From Verrucomicrobiota bacterium (GTDB taxonomy: Bacteria > Verrucomicrobiota > Verrucomicrobiia > Opitutales > Opitutaceae), in NCBI GenBank assembly GCA_023433275.1, contig JAEZDN010000170.1, positions 1 through 53,728 on the forward strand: a stretch of DNA of 53,728 nt, given 5' to 3'. The notes below the pieces were generated by a model. That model was not told the DNA's origin, searched no databases, and was given only the letters and a program-made list of their open reading frames with translations. This document shows, one piece after another, positions 18,919 to 26,527 of the stretch (the first letter of the stretch is position 1; every line of letters begins with the position of its first letter). The position numbers and the translations under genes were made by a program.

Positions 18919-20922
18919 ATGAAATCCCCGAAACTGTCCCTGTTCGTTGCCTTGTTGCTGCTCCCGATTGCCGCGCTTCGTGCCGCCCCGATTGAGGTCA
19001 AGCTGGACGCCGCGAAGACCGGCGCGCCGATCAATCCCTTCATTTACGGCCAGTTCATCGAGCATCTCGGCCGGTGCATCTACGGCGGCATTTGGGCCGA
19101 AATGCTGGAGGATCGGAAATTTTATTTCCCGATCACCGAAAAGTACTCGCCCTACCGCGGCATCGTGAACGCCGATTTCCCCGGCGAGGTCGTGGAACGC
19201 GGCTTCCCGGTCGTGGGCGCCTCGCCCTGGCAGATCATCGGGGACGCCGCCGCGGTTTCGATGGTGAAGGAGGGCGCTTTCGTCGGAGAACATTCTCCGC
19301 GCGTGAACGCCGGCGCCGGCATCCGCCAGCGCGATCTCGGCGTGAGGGCGAATCTTCGCTATGACGGCTACATCTGGGCGAAGCCGCTTTCCGGCAAGGC
19401 GGAGATCGAAGTGACGCTCGTCTGGGGTGATGGTCCCGCCGACCGCGCCTCGACGAAGCTTTCCTTCAAGGGCAACGATTACTCCAAACAGACTTTCGCC
19501 CTCACCCCCAAGGCGGGCACCGAGAAGGGCGCGCTCTTCGAGATCCGCGTGAGCGGTGGAGACGTGCTGCTCGGGCCGCCGTCGATCATGCCGTCGGACA
19601 ATTACAAGGGCATGCGCAAGGACACGCTGGCTCTGCTCAAGGAGCTCAACGGCACGGTTTATCGCTGGCCGGGCGGCAATTTCGTCAGCGGCTACGACTG
19701 GCGCGACGGCATCGGCGATCGTGACCGCCGCCCGCCGCGCAAGAACCCGGCCTGGACCGGCGTGGAGCACAACGATTTCGGCACCGACGAATTCCTGGTT
19801 TTCTGCCGCGAGGTGGGGACGGAGCCGATGATCGCGGTCAACACCGGCTTCGGTGACGCATATTCCGCGGCCCAATGGGTGGAGTACACCAACGGCGGTT
19901 CCGACACGCTGGCCGGCGGCTGGCGAGCGAAGAATGGCAACGCCAAGCCCTATGGCGTGAAATATTGGTGCGTGGGCAATGAGATGTTCGGCCCGTGGCA
20001 GCTTGGGTTCATGCAAATGCAGCACTACACGCTCAAGCACAACGAGGTCGCGAACTACATGTGGAAGGTGGACCCGTCCCTGCAGCTGGTCGGCGTGGGT
20101 GACCTCACCACCATCAACAAGGACCACGATCCCGCGCAGGCCAAGTCGGGCAAGACCTGCTCGCACATCATGCTCGAGGAATGCGCCGAGCACATGAATT
20201 ATCTGTCCGAGCACTTCTATGTCGGACGCGTGCCCTGGAGCAAAAACGGCCGCACCGACGTGGTGTCGCACGTTGCGATGGTTCGTGATGCCATCCGCGC
20301 CAAGGCCGACGGGCATCGCAAGCTCCAGGCCAGCCTGCCGAATCTCAAGGGCAAGCTGATGCCGGTCGCGATGGATGAGTGGAATTACTGGCACCGGGAA
20401 TATGAGTACGGTGAGCTCGGCTGCGTGTATGAACTGCAGGATGGCCTCGGCATCGCGGCCGGTCTCCATGAGTTTTTCCGCCAGAGCGACCTGATCCAGA
20501 TGGCGCATTACGCGCAGACGGTGAATGTCATCGGCGCCATCAAGACCAACAAGGTCGCGGCCGAGATGGAAACTACCGGCCTCGTGCTCCAGCTCTATCG
20601 GGCGAAGTACGGCGTGAAGCCGCTGGTCGTCAGCAACGACGGTGGCCCCTGGGACATCGCCGCGGCCCTGACTGCCGACGGCAAAAAGCTCACGCTCAGC
20701 GTCGTGAATCCGACGAACGAGGAAATCAGCGTGAATCTCTCGGCGGCGGGGCTGTCGGTGGCCGGACCAGCCACGCGCTGGTCCATCGGTGGCAGCAATC
20801 CCGAGGCGCACAACACGCCGGGCCAGCCGCGCGTGGTGGACATCGCGCGCAGCGATGCCAGCGCCAACGCGTTGAAGGTGCCCGCGCTGAGCGCCACGCT
20901 CTTCGAGCTACCGCTGAAATAA
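18919..20922 (+). CDS. GH51 alpha-L-arabinofuranosidase, exported
   Basis: 667 residues. It starts with a signal sequence (MKSPKLSLFVALLLLPIAALRA). The N-terminal region has NPFIYGQFIEHLGRCIYGGIWAEML, characteristic of GH51. A carbohydrate-binding-like insert occupies about residues 75-215 (the WGDGPADRAS region). The TIM barrel follows: YRWPGGNFVSGYDW, YWCVGNEMFG (acid/base E355), SEHFYVGR and PVAMDEWNYW (nucleophile E487). The C-terminal beta domain ends TLFELPLK. It removes alpha-L-arabinofuranosyl side groups from arabinoxylan or arabinan fragments. Most GH51 enzymes are intracellular, so the signal peptide here points to periplasmic action. The convergent ABC operon downstream could take up its product. 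Confidence 0.95.
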   Translation: MKSPKLSLFVALLLLPIAALRAAPIEVKLDAAKTGAPINPFIYGQFIEHLGRCIYGGIWAEMLEDRKFYFPITEKYSPYRGIVNADFPGEVVERGFPVVGASPWQIIGDAAAVSMVKEGAFVGEHSPRVNAGAGIRQRDLGVRANLRYDGYIWAKPLSGKAEIEVTLVWGDGPADRASTKLSFKGNDYSKQTFALTPKAGTEKGALFEIRVSGGDVLLGPPSIMPSDNYKGMRKDTLALLKELNGTVYRWPGGNFVSGYDWRDGIGDRDRRPPRKNPAWTGVEHNDFGTDEFLVFCREVGTEPMIAVNTGFGDAYSAAQWVEYTNGGSDTLAGGWRAKNGNAKPYGVKYWCVGNEMFGPWQLGFMQMQHYTLKHNEVANYMWKVDPSLQLVGVGDLTTINKDHDPAQAKSGKTCSHIMLEECAEHMNYLSEHFYVGRVPWSKNGRTDVVSHVAMVRDAIRAKADGHRKLQASLPNLKGKLMPVAMDEWNYWHREYEYGELGCVYELQDGLGIAAGLHEFFRQSDLIQMAHYAQTVNVIGAIKTNKVAAEMETTGLVLQLYRAKYGVKPLVVSNDGGPWDIAAALTADGKKLTLSVVNPTNEEISVNLSAAGLSVAGPATRWSIGGSNPEAHNTPGQPRVVDIARSDASANALKVPALSATLFELPLK

Positions 20923-20923
20923 A

Positions 20924-20949
20924 TTGGAGCGCGGGCGACCTCGCCCGCG
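20924..20949. repeat. Short REP-like hairpin, class 3, copy 2
   Basis: TTGGAGC followed by stem GCGGGCG, loop ACCT, stem CGCCCGC, starting 2 bp after the GH51 stop. Compare 14728-14753. It may end or protect the GH51 transcript. Confidence 0.6.
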
Positions 20950-21155
20950 TCAAACCCGCGGTGAAGCCGTGCCTCCAGTGAGCCGAAGTTTCAGGCGGGG
21001 TCTTCGGACCCCCGCTTTTGTTTTGGGGAGGCCTCGGCTCCAACGGGGCCGAGCGGGCCGGCTGGAGCTCGGCCCTCCCGGGCGTGACCAGCCCCCCGAC
21101 GAGCGATGAGAGGGGTTGCTTTAGGGTCGCTGCTTTGCAGCGGCCTCGTGCGTGA

Positions 21156-21175
21156 GGGCGGCGCATGCGCCGCCC
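21156..21175. terminator. 20-bp perfect palindrome at the 3' end of the ABC operon
   Basis: The perfect palindrome GGGCGGCGCA/TGCGCCGCCC lies 23 bp beyond the permease stop (21198, minus strand). A smaller hairpin, CGCTGC-TTT-GCAGCG (21128-21142), is next to it. No T-run, so Rho-independent termination is unlikely. It more likely stabilises the ends of the converging GH51 and permease transcripts. Confidence 0.4.
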
Positions 21176-21197
21176 CCATGCCCGACCCGTTGGAGGC

Positions 21198-22160
21198 TTA
21201 TCGCTTGCTCGCAATCCGCACCAGCCCGCGCTGGAGCAGAATGAACGCGAGCAACAAGGCCCCGACGACAATGCGCGACCACCAGGGGCTAAGGCGTCCG
21301 TCGAAGAGGAGCACGGATTGAATGGTGCCGAAGATAAGCAGACCGAACACGGTGCCGAGCAGGTGGCCGCGGCCGCCGGTCAGGACGGTTCCGCCGATGA
21401 CGACAACCGCAATGGCGTCCAGTTCGAGACCGATGCCGGTGCTGGGGTTGCCCGATCCGGTATAGAGCGTGCCCACGATCCCGGCCGCGGCCGCGCACAA
21501 TCCGCTGAACGCATACGCGCCAATCTTCGACACACCGACCGGCAGGCCCATCAGTACCGCCGATTGCTCGTTGCCGCCGATCGCGAGCAGGTTGCGGCCG
21601 AAGCGGGTGTAGTGTCCGGTGATCCAGCCAATGGCTAGGGCGCCGACGAGAATCATGGCCGCCAAGGGGAAGCCGACGGGCCCGATTTCCCAATAGATGT
21701 CCGCCGCCTTGCCGTAGAGCGAGTGATTGATGCCGACGGACTCCGTATTGAGCCAGAAGGCGCAGCCGCGCATCAGGAACATGCCGGCCAGCGTGATGAG
21801 GAACGCGGGTTGGCGGAACCAATGGATGATCGCGCCCATGCTGGCGCCGAGCGCCCCGCCAATGGACAGGGCGGCCAAGGCCGCCAGCGACGGGTGCACG
21901 CCGTGCTGCTCGATCAGCGTGGCCACGAAAATGGAGGTGAATCCCGCGACGGCGCCCACCGAAAGGTCAATGCCACCGGCGAAGATCACCAAGGTCATGC
22001 CGATGGCCGTCAGTCCCAGCACCGCGTTGTCGGTGAAGAGATTCACGGCGACGTGCGGTGAGAAGAAGCCCTCATATTTCAACCCCGCGGCGATGAACAG
22101 GCCGGCGAAGATCGCGCCGGTCGTGATCAGGGGCAGGTGACGTCGAAAGGTGGGATTCAT
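21198..22160 (-). CDS. Sugar ABC transporter permease, YjfF-like
   Basis: 320 residues, an inner-membrane permease of the BPD_transp_2 (ribose/galactofuranose) type. Eight or more hydrophobic helices are visible. The motifs IGMTLVIFAGGIDLSVGAVAG, FLITLAGMFLMRGCAF and LDAIAVVVIGGTVLTGGRGH are the family's EAA-like and GGxxLTGG blocks. It is the last gene of the operon, in the order binding protein, ATPase, permease, permease, which is also the order of E. coli ytfQ-ytfR-ytfT-yjfF. The C-terminus (ILLQRGLVRIASKR) matches YjfF style. A 166-bp gap with a REP pair separates it from the other permease. Confidence 0.85.
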   Translation of the reverse strand: MNPTFRRHLPLITTGAIFAGLFIAAGLKYEGFFSPHVAVNLFTDNAVLGLTAIGMTLVIFAGGIDLSVGAVAGFTSIFVATLIEQHGVHPSLAALAALSIGGALGASMGAIIHWFRQPAFLITLAGMFLMRGCAFWLNTESVGINHSLYGKAADIYWEIGPVGFPLAAMILVGALAIGWITGHYTRFGRNLLAIGGNEQSAVLMGLPVGVSKIGAYAFSGLCAAAAGIVGTLYTGSGNPSTGIGLELDAIAVVVIGGTVLTGGRGHLLGTVFGLLIFGTIQSVLLFDGRLSPWWSRIVVGALLLAFILLQRGLVRIASKR

Positions 22161-22219
22161 CGCCGGAAGGTCGGGCGCGCCGTCCCGACGGGCCGCGTCT
22201 GGATATACATGACCGACCC

Positions 22220-22296
22220 GTAGGAGCCTGCTTGCAGGCGATTCGGGGCGCCCGCCGACGGACCACGTGTCGCATCGCCTGTAAACAGGCTCCTAC
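22220..22296. repeat. GTAG-footed REP pair between permease genes
   Basis: GTAGGAGCCTGCTTGCAGGC begins at 22220 (stem GCCTGC/GCAGGC) followed by GATT. The mirror copy GCCTGTAAACAGGC leads into TCCTAC, ending at 22296. The stems differ by a compensatory pair (C-G against T-A). This is BIME architecture, facing outward with GTAG/CTAC feet. Confidence 0.75.
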
Positions 22297-22326
22297 GACG
22301 AAGAGAGCTGGAGGGATCCATCGTCA

Positions 22327-23334
22327 TCATGCGGCCGGTTTCCGTTTAAACAACCCGCCCAGCCACCGGCGTGTACGGTCGGACTGGAGGAGGCACACGG
22401 TGAGGATGAGCAACGCTTTCGGCACGGGCGCGACGGCTGGCGGGACGCCGAGATTGTACATGGTCGTGATCAGCATCTGCAGAAGCAGGGCGCCGACGAA
22501 AGAGCCAAGCAGCAGAAAACGGCCGCCGGTCAGCGCGGTGCCGCCCACAACAACGGCGAAGATGGCATCGAGTTCCATGTTCTCGCCCGCGCGCTGGGCG
22601 TCGGCCGCGCCGATGTTGGCGGCTTCCATCACGCCGGCGAGCCCGGCGCACAACCCGGAGACCACGTAGACCAGCACCTTGATCCGGCCGGTGGCCAGGC
22701 CCGCGAAGCGGGAAGCCTCGGGATTATCGCCCACGGCCTCGACGAACAGCCCCGCGGCCGTGCGGCGCAACGCGAAATGGGCCGCCAGATACAGCAGCGT
22801 GGCGCAGACGATGGTGAAGGGGAGGCCGAGCACGAAGCCATTGCCGAGAAAACCAAAGCTCTCGTGCTTGATGATGAGCACCTGACCATCCGTGAGCACC
22901 TGGGCCACCCCGCGGCCCGCCACCATGAGGATGAGGGTGGCGACGATCGGTTGAACGCCGAGGCGGGCGACCAGCACTCCGTTGATCAAACCGGCCGCCC
23001 CGCCGGCGGCGACCGCCCCGGCGATGATCAGCGCCAGCGAATCCGTGCCCTGGCCGATGATGACCGCCGCGACTGCACCGGTGATGGCCACGACCGAGCC
23101 GACCGAGAGGTCCACGCCGCCCGTGGCGATGACGAGCGTCATGCCCAGCGCGAGGATCAGCGTCTTGGCGCCGCGGTTGAGGACGTCGATGGGCAGGCCG
23201 TACAGGTGCCCATCGAGCACGGTGATGTTGAGAAAGCCGGGCTTGAGGAGCAGGTTCGCCACGAGCAGCAACAGGATGCCGGCCAGCGGCCACAGCACCG
23301 GGGAATGAAGGAAACGGCGCACGCGTTCGGTCAT
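22327..23334 (-). CDS. Sugar ABC transporter permease, YtfT-like
   Basis: 335 residues, the partner permease to the 21198-22160 product. It is hydrophobic throughout with about eight to ten helices. LGMTLVIATGGVDLSVGSVVAITGAV, QPIVATLILMVAGRGVAQVLTDGQ, and NMELDAIFAVVVGGTALTGGRF are family blocks; TDGQ is also seen in YtfT-type permeases. It should form the heterodimeric membrane channel energised by the ATPase at 23416-24927. The gap to the ATPase is 81 bp and contains an inverted repeat. Confidence 0.87.
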   Translation of the reverse strand: MTERVRRFLHSPVLWPLAGILLLLVANLLLKPGFLNITVLDGHLYGLPIDVLNRGAKTLILALGMTLVIATGGVDLSVGSVVAITGAVAAVIIGQGTDSLALIIAGAVAAGGAAGLINGVLVARLGVQPIVATLILMVAGRGVAQVLTDGQVLIIKHESFGFLGNGFVLGLPFTIVCATLLYLAAHFALRRTAAGLFVEAVGDNPEASRFAGLATGRIKVLVYVVSGLCAGLAGVMEAANIGAADAQRAGENMELDAIFAVVVGGTALTGGRFLLLGSFVGALLLQMLITTMYNLGVPPAVAPVPKALLILTVCLLQSDRTRRWLGGLFKRKPAA

Positions 23335-23343
23335 GGGGTGGAA

Positions 23344-23401
23344 CCGGTCTGTGACCGGCCTGGGGCGGAGGACGCGCGCGGAGGCCGGTCATAGACCGGC
23401 C
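23344..23401. repeat. Inverted repeat between permease and ATPase genes
   Basis: CCGGTCTGTGACCGG (23344-23358) faces GCCGGTCATAGACCGGC (23384-23400). Each arm is itself a hairpin (CCGGTC...GACCGG). Another REP-like class placed in an operon gap. Confidence 0.65.
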
Positions 23402-23415
23402 CTGCTGAAAACATT

Positions 23416-24927
23416 TCACTCATGCGCGGTGTGTCCTCCCGCCATGGTTTGCATGAGACGCGCGGCAGTGAGGTCGCCGCCGGCGAGTTCGCCGCACTGC
23501 CGGCGCTCGCGGAGCACGACCGCACGGGTGCTGTTGCGGACGATTTCCTCGATCTCGGAGGAGATGAAAATGACGGCGATGCCCTCGGCGCGCAGCTTGC
23601 CGATGAGGGCCTCGATCTCGGCCTTGGCGCCGATGTCGATGCCGCGGGTGGGCTCGTCGAGGATGATCAGCTCCGGCCGCGTCGCCAGCCAGCGGGCGAG
23701 CAGCACCTTCTGCTGGTTGCCGCCGGACAACGTGCGAATGGGAACATCGGCATTGGCCGTCTTGATGCGCAGGGCGGAGATGTAATGGGCGCAGAGGCGC
23801 TCCTGCTCGGAGAGCGAGATGGTCTTCCATCCGCCCTGTTTGGCCTGCAGGGCGATGATGAGGTTCTCGCGGACGGAAAGATTGGGCAGGATGCCTTCCG
23901 ATTTGCGGTCCTCCGAGCAGAAGGCGAGGCCGAGCCGCACGGCTTCGCGCGGCGAGCGAAGGGCGCAGGCGGAGTCGTGCATTCGAATCTCGCCCCCGTC
24001 CCGCTGATCGATGCCAAAGAGCAGCCGGGCGGTCTCGGTGCGGCCCGAGCCCAACAGCCCGGCGAGTCCCACCACTTCGCCGCGGCGCACCTCAAGGGAG
24101 AGCGGGTGCACGGCGCCCTTGCGGCTGATGTCCCGGACCGAAAGCAGCGGCGCTCCAGCGGGCGAATGGGTGCTGGCGGCCGCGGCCGTGCTTTCGGCGA
24201 AGTCGCGGCCGAGCATCTTGCCGACGAGGGCGAGTCGGGGCAGCTCCGCCACCGGGTATTCGCCGACGAGTTTGCCGTTGCGCAGCACCGTGATGCGGTC
24301 GCTGACCGCGTAAACCTGATCGAGGAAGTGCGTGACGAACACGATGCCCATGCCCTGACGCCGCAGGCGGCGGATGATCTCGAAGAGGTCGCCAACTTCC
24401 TTCTCGTCGAGCGACGCCGTGGGCTCGTCGAGGATCAGCAGGCGGGCCCGCAGGTCGAGAGCGCGGGCAATGGCGACCATTTGCTGGAGCGCGATCGAGA
24501 GTGTGCCGAGTTCGGCATCAACATCGCACTTGATATCGAGGCGGGCCAGGGCTTCGCGGGCGTGGCGGCGGATCGCGCGCCAGTTCAGGAATCCCAGGCG
24601 TCCCGGCTGGCGGCCAAGGGCGATGTTTTCGGCAACTGACAATGACGGGACGAGGTTCACCTCCTGATACACGGTGCTGATGCCCGCGCGTTCCGCGTCG
24701 GCCGGGGCTGACGCGCTTAGGGGCTCGCCCGCGAGCCGGATCTCGCCGGCGTCGGCCTCGTAAACGCCGGTCAGAACCTTGATGAGCGTGGATTTGCCAG
24801 CGCCATTCTCACCGAGGAGCGCATGGATCTCACCGGCGCGGACGGTGAAGTCCACGCCATCGAGCGCGACCACGCCGGGGAAACGTTTCCCGATGCCGCG
24901 GAGTTCAAGCAGGGCCGGCGAATTCAT
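23416..24927 (-). CDS. Sugar ABC transporter ATP-binding protein, YtfR-like
   Basis: 503 residues with two tandem ABC domains, as in the RbsA/MglA/YtfR class. Domain 1 (about 5-235): Walker A GENGAGKST, a signature that reads LSIALQQMVAIARAL instead of LSGGQ, and Walker B LLILDEPTASLD. Domain 2 (about 260-495): a degenerate Walker A, GLLGSGRTETA, signature LSGGNQQKVLLARWL and Walker B LIILDEPTRGID. The unusual first signature is, as I recall, also the YtfR form, and supports assignment to the galactofuranose-type branch rather than ribose or arabinopyranose. It energises import through the two permeases. The start is close to a 357-bp repeat-filled spacer after the binding-protein gene. Confidence 0.92.
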   Translation of the reverse strand: MNSPALLELRGIGKRFPGVVALDGVDFTVRAGEIHALLGENGAGKSTLIKVLTGVYEADAGEIRLAGEPLSASAPADAERAGISTVYQEVNLVPSLSVAENIALGRQPGRLGFLNWRAIRRHAREALARLDIKCDVDAELGTLSIALQQMVAIARALDLRARLLILDEPTASLDEKEVGDLFEIIRRLRRQGMGIVFVTHFLDQVYAVSDRITVLRNGKLVGEYPVAELPRLALVGKMLGRDFAESTAAAASTHSPAGAPLLSVRDISRKGAVHPLSLEVRRGEVVGLAGLLGSGRTETARLLFGIDQRDGGEIRMHDSACALRSPREAVRLGLAFCSEDRKSEGILPNLSVRENLIIALQAKQGGWKTISLSEQERLCAHYISALRIKTANADVPIRTLSGGNQQKVLLARWLATRPELIILDEPTRGIDIGAKAEIEALIGKLRAEGIAVIFISSEIEEIVRNSTRAVVLRERRQCGELAGGDLTAARLMQTMAGGHTAHE

Positions 24928-25284
24928 GGATTATCGCAACCGACATCCTGCATCTGAGTGGCGGGGTGAGCACCCGGCCGCCGGCGCACACGTGTCCTGA
25001 CGCTTGGATCCTTCGCTGCGCTGCTGATGAACTGAACGCGTTCCGAGCCGGTGTGCCGCCTCGCGCTTAGAAACACTTAAAACCTCCCGCATGGTCATCC
25101 TGGACGCAGTGAAGGATCCACGGAATCGGCGCACGTCCGTCCTTTCCCTTGCATCCTTCGCTTCGCTCAGGATGACGGTGGTGGACGTATTTTCCATTCT
25201 CCAAAGTTCATCTCCGCTCACTATGCAACCGCCCGGGGGTTGCTCCTGCGTCTCAGGATGACAGAACTCAGGATGCACTGGGGC
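24928..25284. other. 357-bp repeat-filled spacer inside the ABC operon
   Basis: No gene. Contains an inverted pair of the GTCATCCTG...GAAGGAT repeat (25094-25176) and further partial copies at about 25007-25020 and 25247-25262. Such a spacer between the binding-protein and ATPase genes would allow uneven expression, with more binding protein than pump. Confidence 0.5.
25094..25176. repeat. Inverted pair of GTCATCCTGAGCG-type repeat
   Basis: The left arm (25094-25118) starts GTCATCCTGGACGCAG and runs to GAAGGATCC. The right arm (25151-25176) is its near reverse complement, GCATCCTTCGC...CAGGATGAC. A further copy lies at 52230-52255. This unit is a frequent intergenic repeat in many phyla. Confidence 0.7.
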
Positions 25285-26229
25285 TCAGTACTGCCGGGAG
25301 GGCAGGGCGGCGGCGGCGTTGGTGGCGTCGAAGAGTTCGTCCTTGTTGTAAGATTTCTTCGGCACGGTCTTGCCGGCGAGGATGTCGGCGACGGTGTCGT
25401 ACACCTTGGGGCCGAAGAGCGGGTTGCACTCGACCGTGCAGGCGAGCTTGCCCTCCGCCACCGCGGCGACCGCTTCCTTGATGGCGTCGATGGAGACGAG
25501 GAGGATATCCTTGCCCGGCTTGAGCCCTGCTTCCTCGATTGCCTGGACCGCGCCGAGGGCCATGTCGTCGTTGTGGGCATAGACGATGTTGATGGCCTTG
25601 CCGTGCTTCTTGAGCAGGGCTTCCATGACTTCCTTGCCGCCGGAGCGGCGGAAATCGCCGCTCTGGGAGTCGATGATCTTCAGGCCGGGGTGGGCGGCGA
25701 GGCCGTCGGCGAAGGCCTTCCGGCGCTCGTTGGCGGGGGCGGAACCGGGTGTCCCCTGCAGCTCGACGATGTTGCCCTTGCCGTTGACGGCCTTGGCCAG
25801 CCAGTCGGCGGCCATCTTGCCCTCGGTGTAGAAATCGGAACCGATGAAGCAGACGAAGAGCGACTCGTCGCTCACCTGGACGGTGCGGTCGATGATGATG
25901 ACCGGAATCTTCGCGCGCTTGGCCTCGCGGAGGACGGGCTCCCAACCGGTCTCGACGATCGGGGCGATGACGATGGCGTCGACACGTTGCGTGATGAACG
26001 AGCGGACGGCGCGGATCTGGTTCTCCTGTTTGCCCTGTCCGTCGGAAAACTTGAGCGTGATGCCGCGTTTCTCGGCCTCGTTCTTCATCGAGTCGGTGTT
26101 GGCCGTGCGCCACGCGCTTTCGGCGCCGGTCTGGGCGAAGCCGACGGTGAGGGTCTTGGCGGCCGCGCCAGTGGCGAACGCAAAGAGCGAGGTCGTGACA
26201 AGCAACAGGGGAAGGAGAAGCTTTTTCAT
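25285..26229 (-). CDS. Sugar-binding periplasmic protein, YtfQ-like
   Basis: 314 residues of the LacI-type periplasmic binding protein fold. Signal MKKLLLPLLLVTTSLFAFATGAAA. The mature part begins KTLTVGFAQTGAESAWRTANT, which resembles E. coli YtfQ (galactofuranose-binding). IDAIVIAPIVETGWEPVL-like and DRTVQV segments, SDFYTEGKMAADWLA, and VYAHNDDMALGAVQAIEEAG are ligand-cleft regions of the family. It delivers a sugar to the permeases downstream. Because GH51, GH43 and xylanases surround it, arabinofuranose or another pentofuranose is a reasonable guess; the sequence does not fix the ligand. It heads the operon, with a motif shared with GH51 at 26315-26329. Confidence 0.9.
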   Translation of the reverse strand: MKKLLLPLLLVTTSLFAFATGAAAKTLTVGFAQTGAESAWRTANTDSMKNEAEKRGITLKFSDGQGKQENQIRAVRSFITQRVDAIVIAPIVETGWEPVLREAKRAKIPVIIIDRTVQVSDESLFVCFIGSDFYTEGKMAADWLAKAVNGKGNIVELQGTPGSAPANERRKAFADGLAAHPGLKIIDSQSGDFRRSGGKEVMEALLKKHGKAINIVYAHNDDMALGAVQAIEEAGLKPGKDILLVSIDAIKEAVAAVAEGKLACTVECNPLFGPKVYDTVADILAGKTVPKKSYNKDELFDATNAAAALPSRQY

Positions 26230-26314
26230 GGGGGGTAAGACCGGACAAATCCGGACAAGTTCAGCCAGTGAACGCCCGCCCGGAGGCCAGTAAAGGGGAT
26301 TCTCCCCGGGCTTG

Positions 26315-26329
26315 ACGTGACCGTAATGT
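26315..26329 (-). promoter_or_regulatory. Candidate regulatory motif upstream of the ABC operon
   Basis: Minus strand ACATTACGGTCACGT, 85 bp upstream of the binding-protein start. It is centred inside a 9-bp inverted repeat, TCTCCCCGG (26301-26309) and CCGGGGAGA (26334-26342). It matches the site before GH51 (18788-18802) at 14 of 15 bases. Closer to the gene, CCGGACAA is repeated at 26241 and 26251. Confidence 0.45.
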
Positions 26330-26363
26330 GGGGCCGGGGAGACGAGCTTGTTGGTTCAACGTC

Positions 26364-26420
26364 GGGCGAACCTTGTGTCCGCCCCTGGGTGGCGAAAGGT
26401 CGACCAAGGTCGGCCCCTTA
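26364..26420. repeat. Diverged BIME-like repeat, probable further copy
   Basis: Hairpin 1: GGGCGAAC, loop CTTGT, GTCCGCCC (one mismatch). Hairpin 2: GGTCGAC, loop CAAG, GTCGGCC, followed by CCTTAC in place of CCTAC. Loop and foot positions match the elements at 5341 and 44911, so this looks like a decayed member. Confidence 0.45.
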
Positions 26421-26501
26421 CCATTCTGTGGGGCGCGTTTTTCTGACGGAGGAGCCGAGCCTGCTTGGTCCCTGGGGCGCTTTTCGATGCCCGTATCCCG
26501 C

Positions 26502-26521
26502 GGGGCACCGAGGTGCGCCCC
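26502..26521. terminator. Hairpin just after the proA stop
   Basis: GGGGCACC (26502-26509) pairs with GGTGCGCCCC (26512-26521) with a two-base bulge, 6 bp beyond the proA stop on the minus strand. No T-run follows, so it is a candidate 3'-end structure rather than a proven terminator. Confidence 0.35.
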
Positions 26522-26527
26522 GATTAT

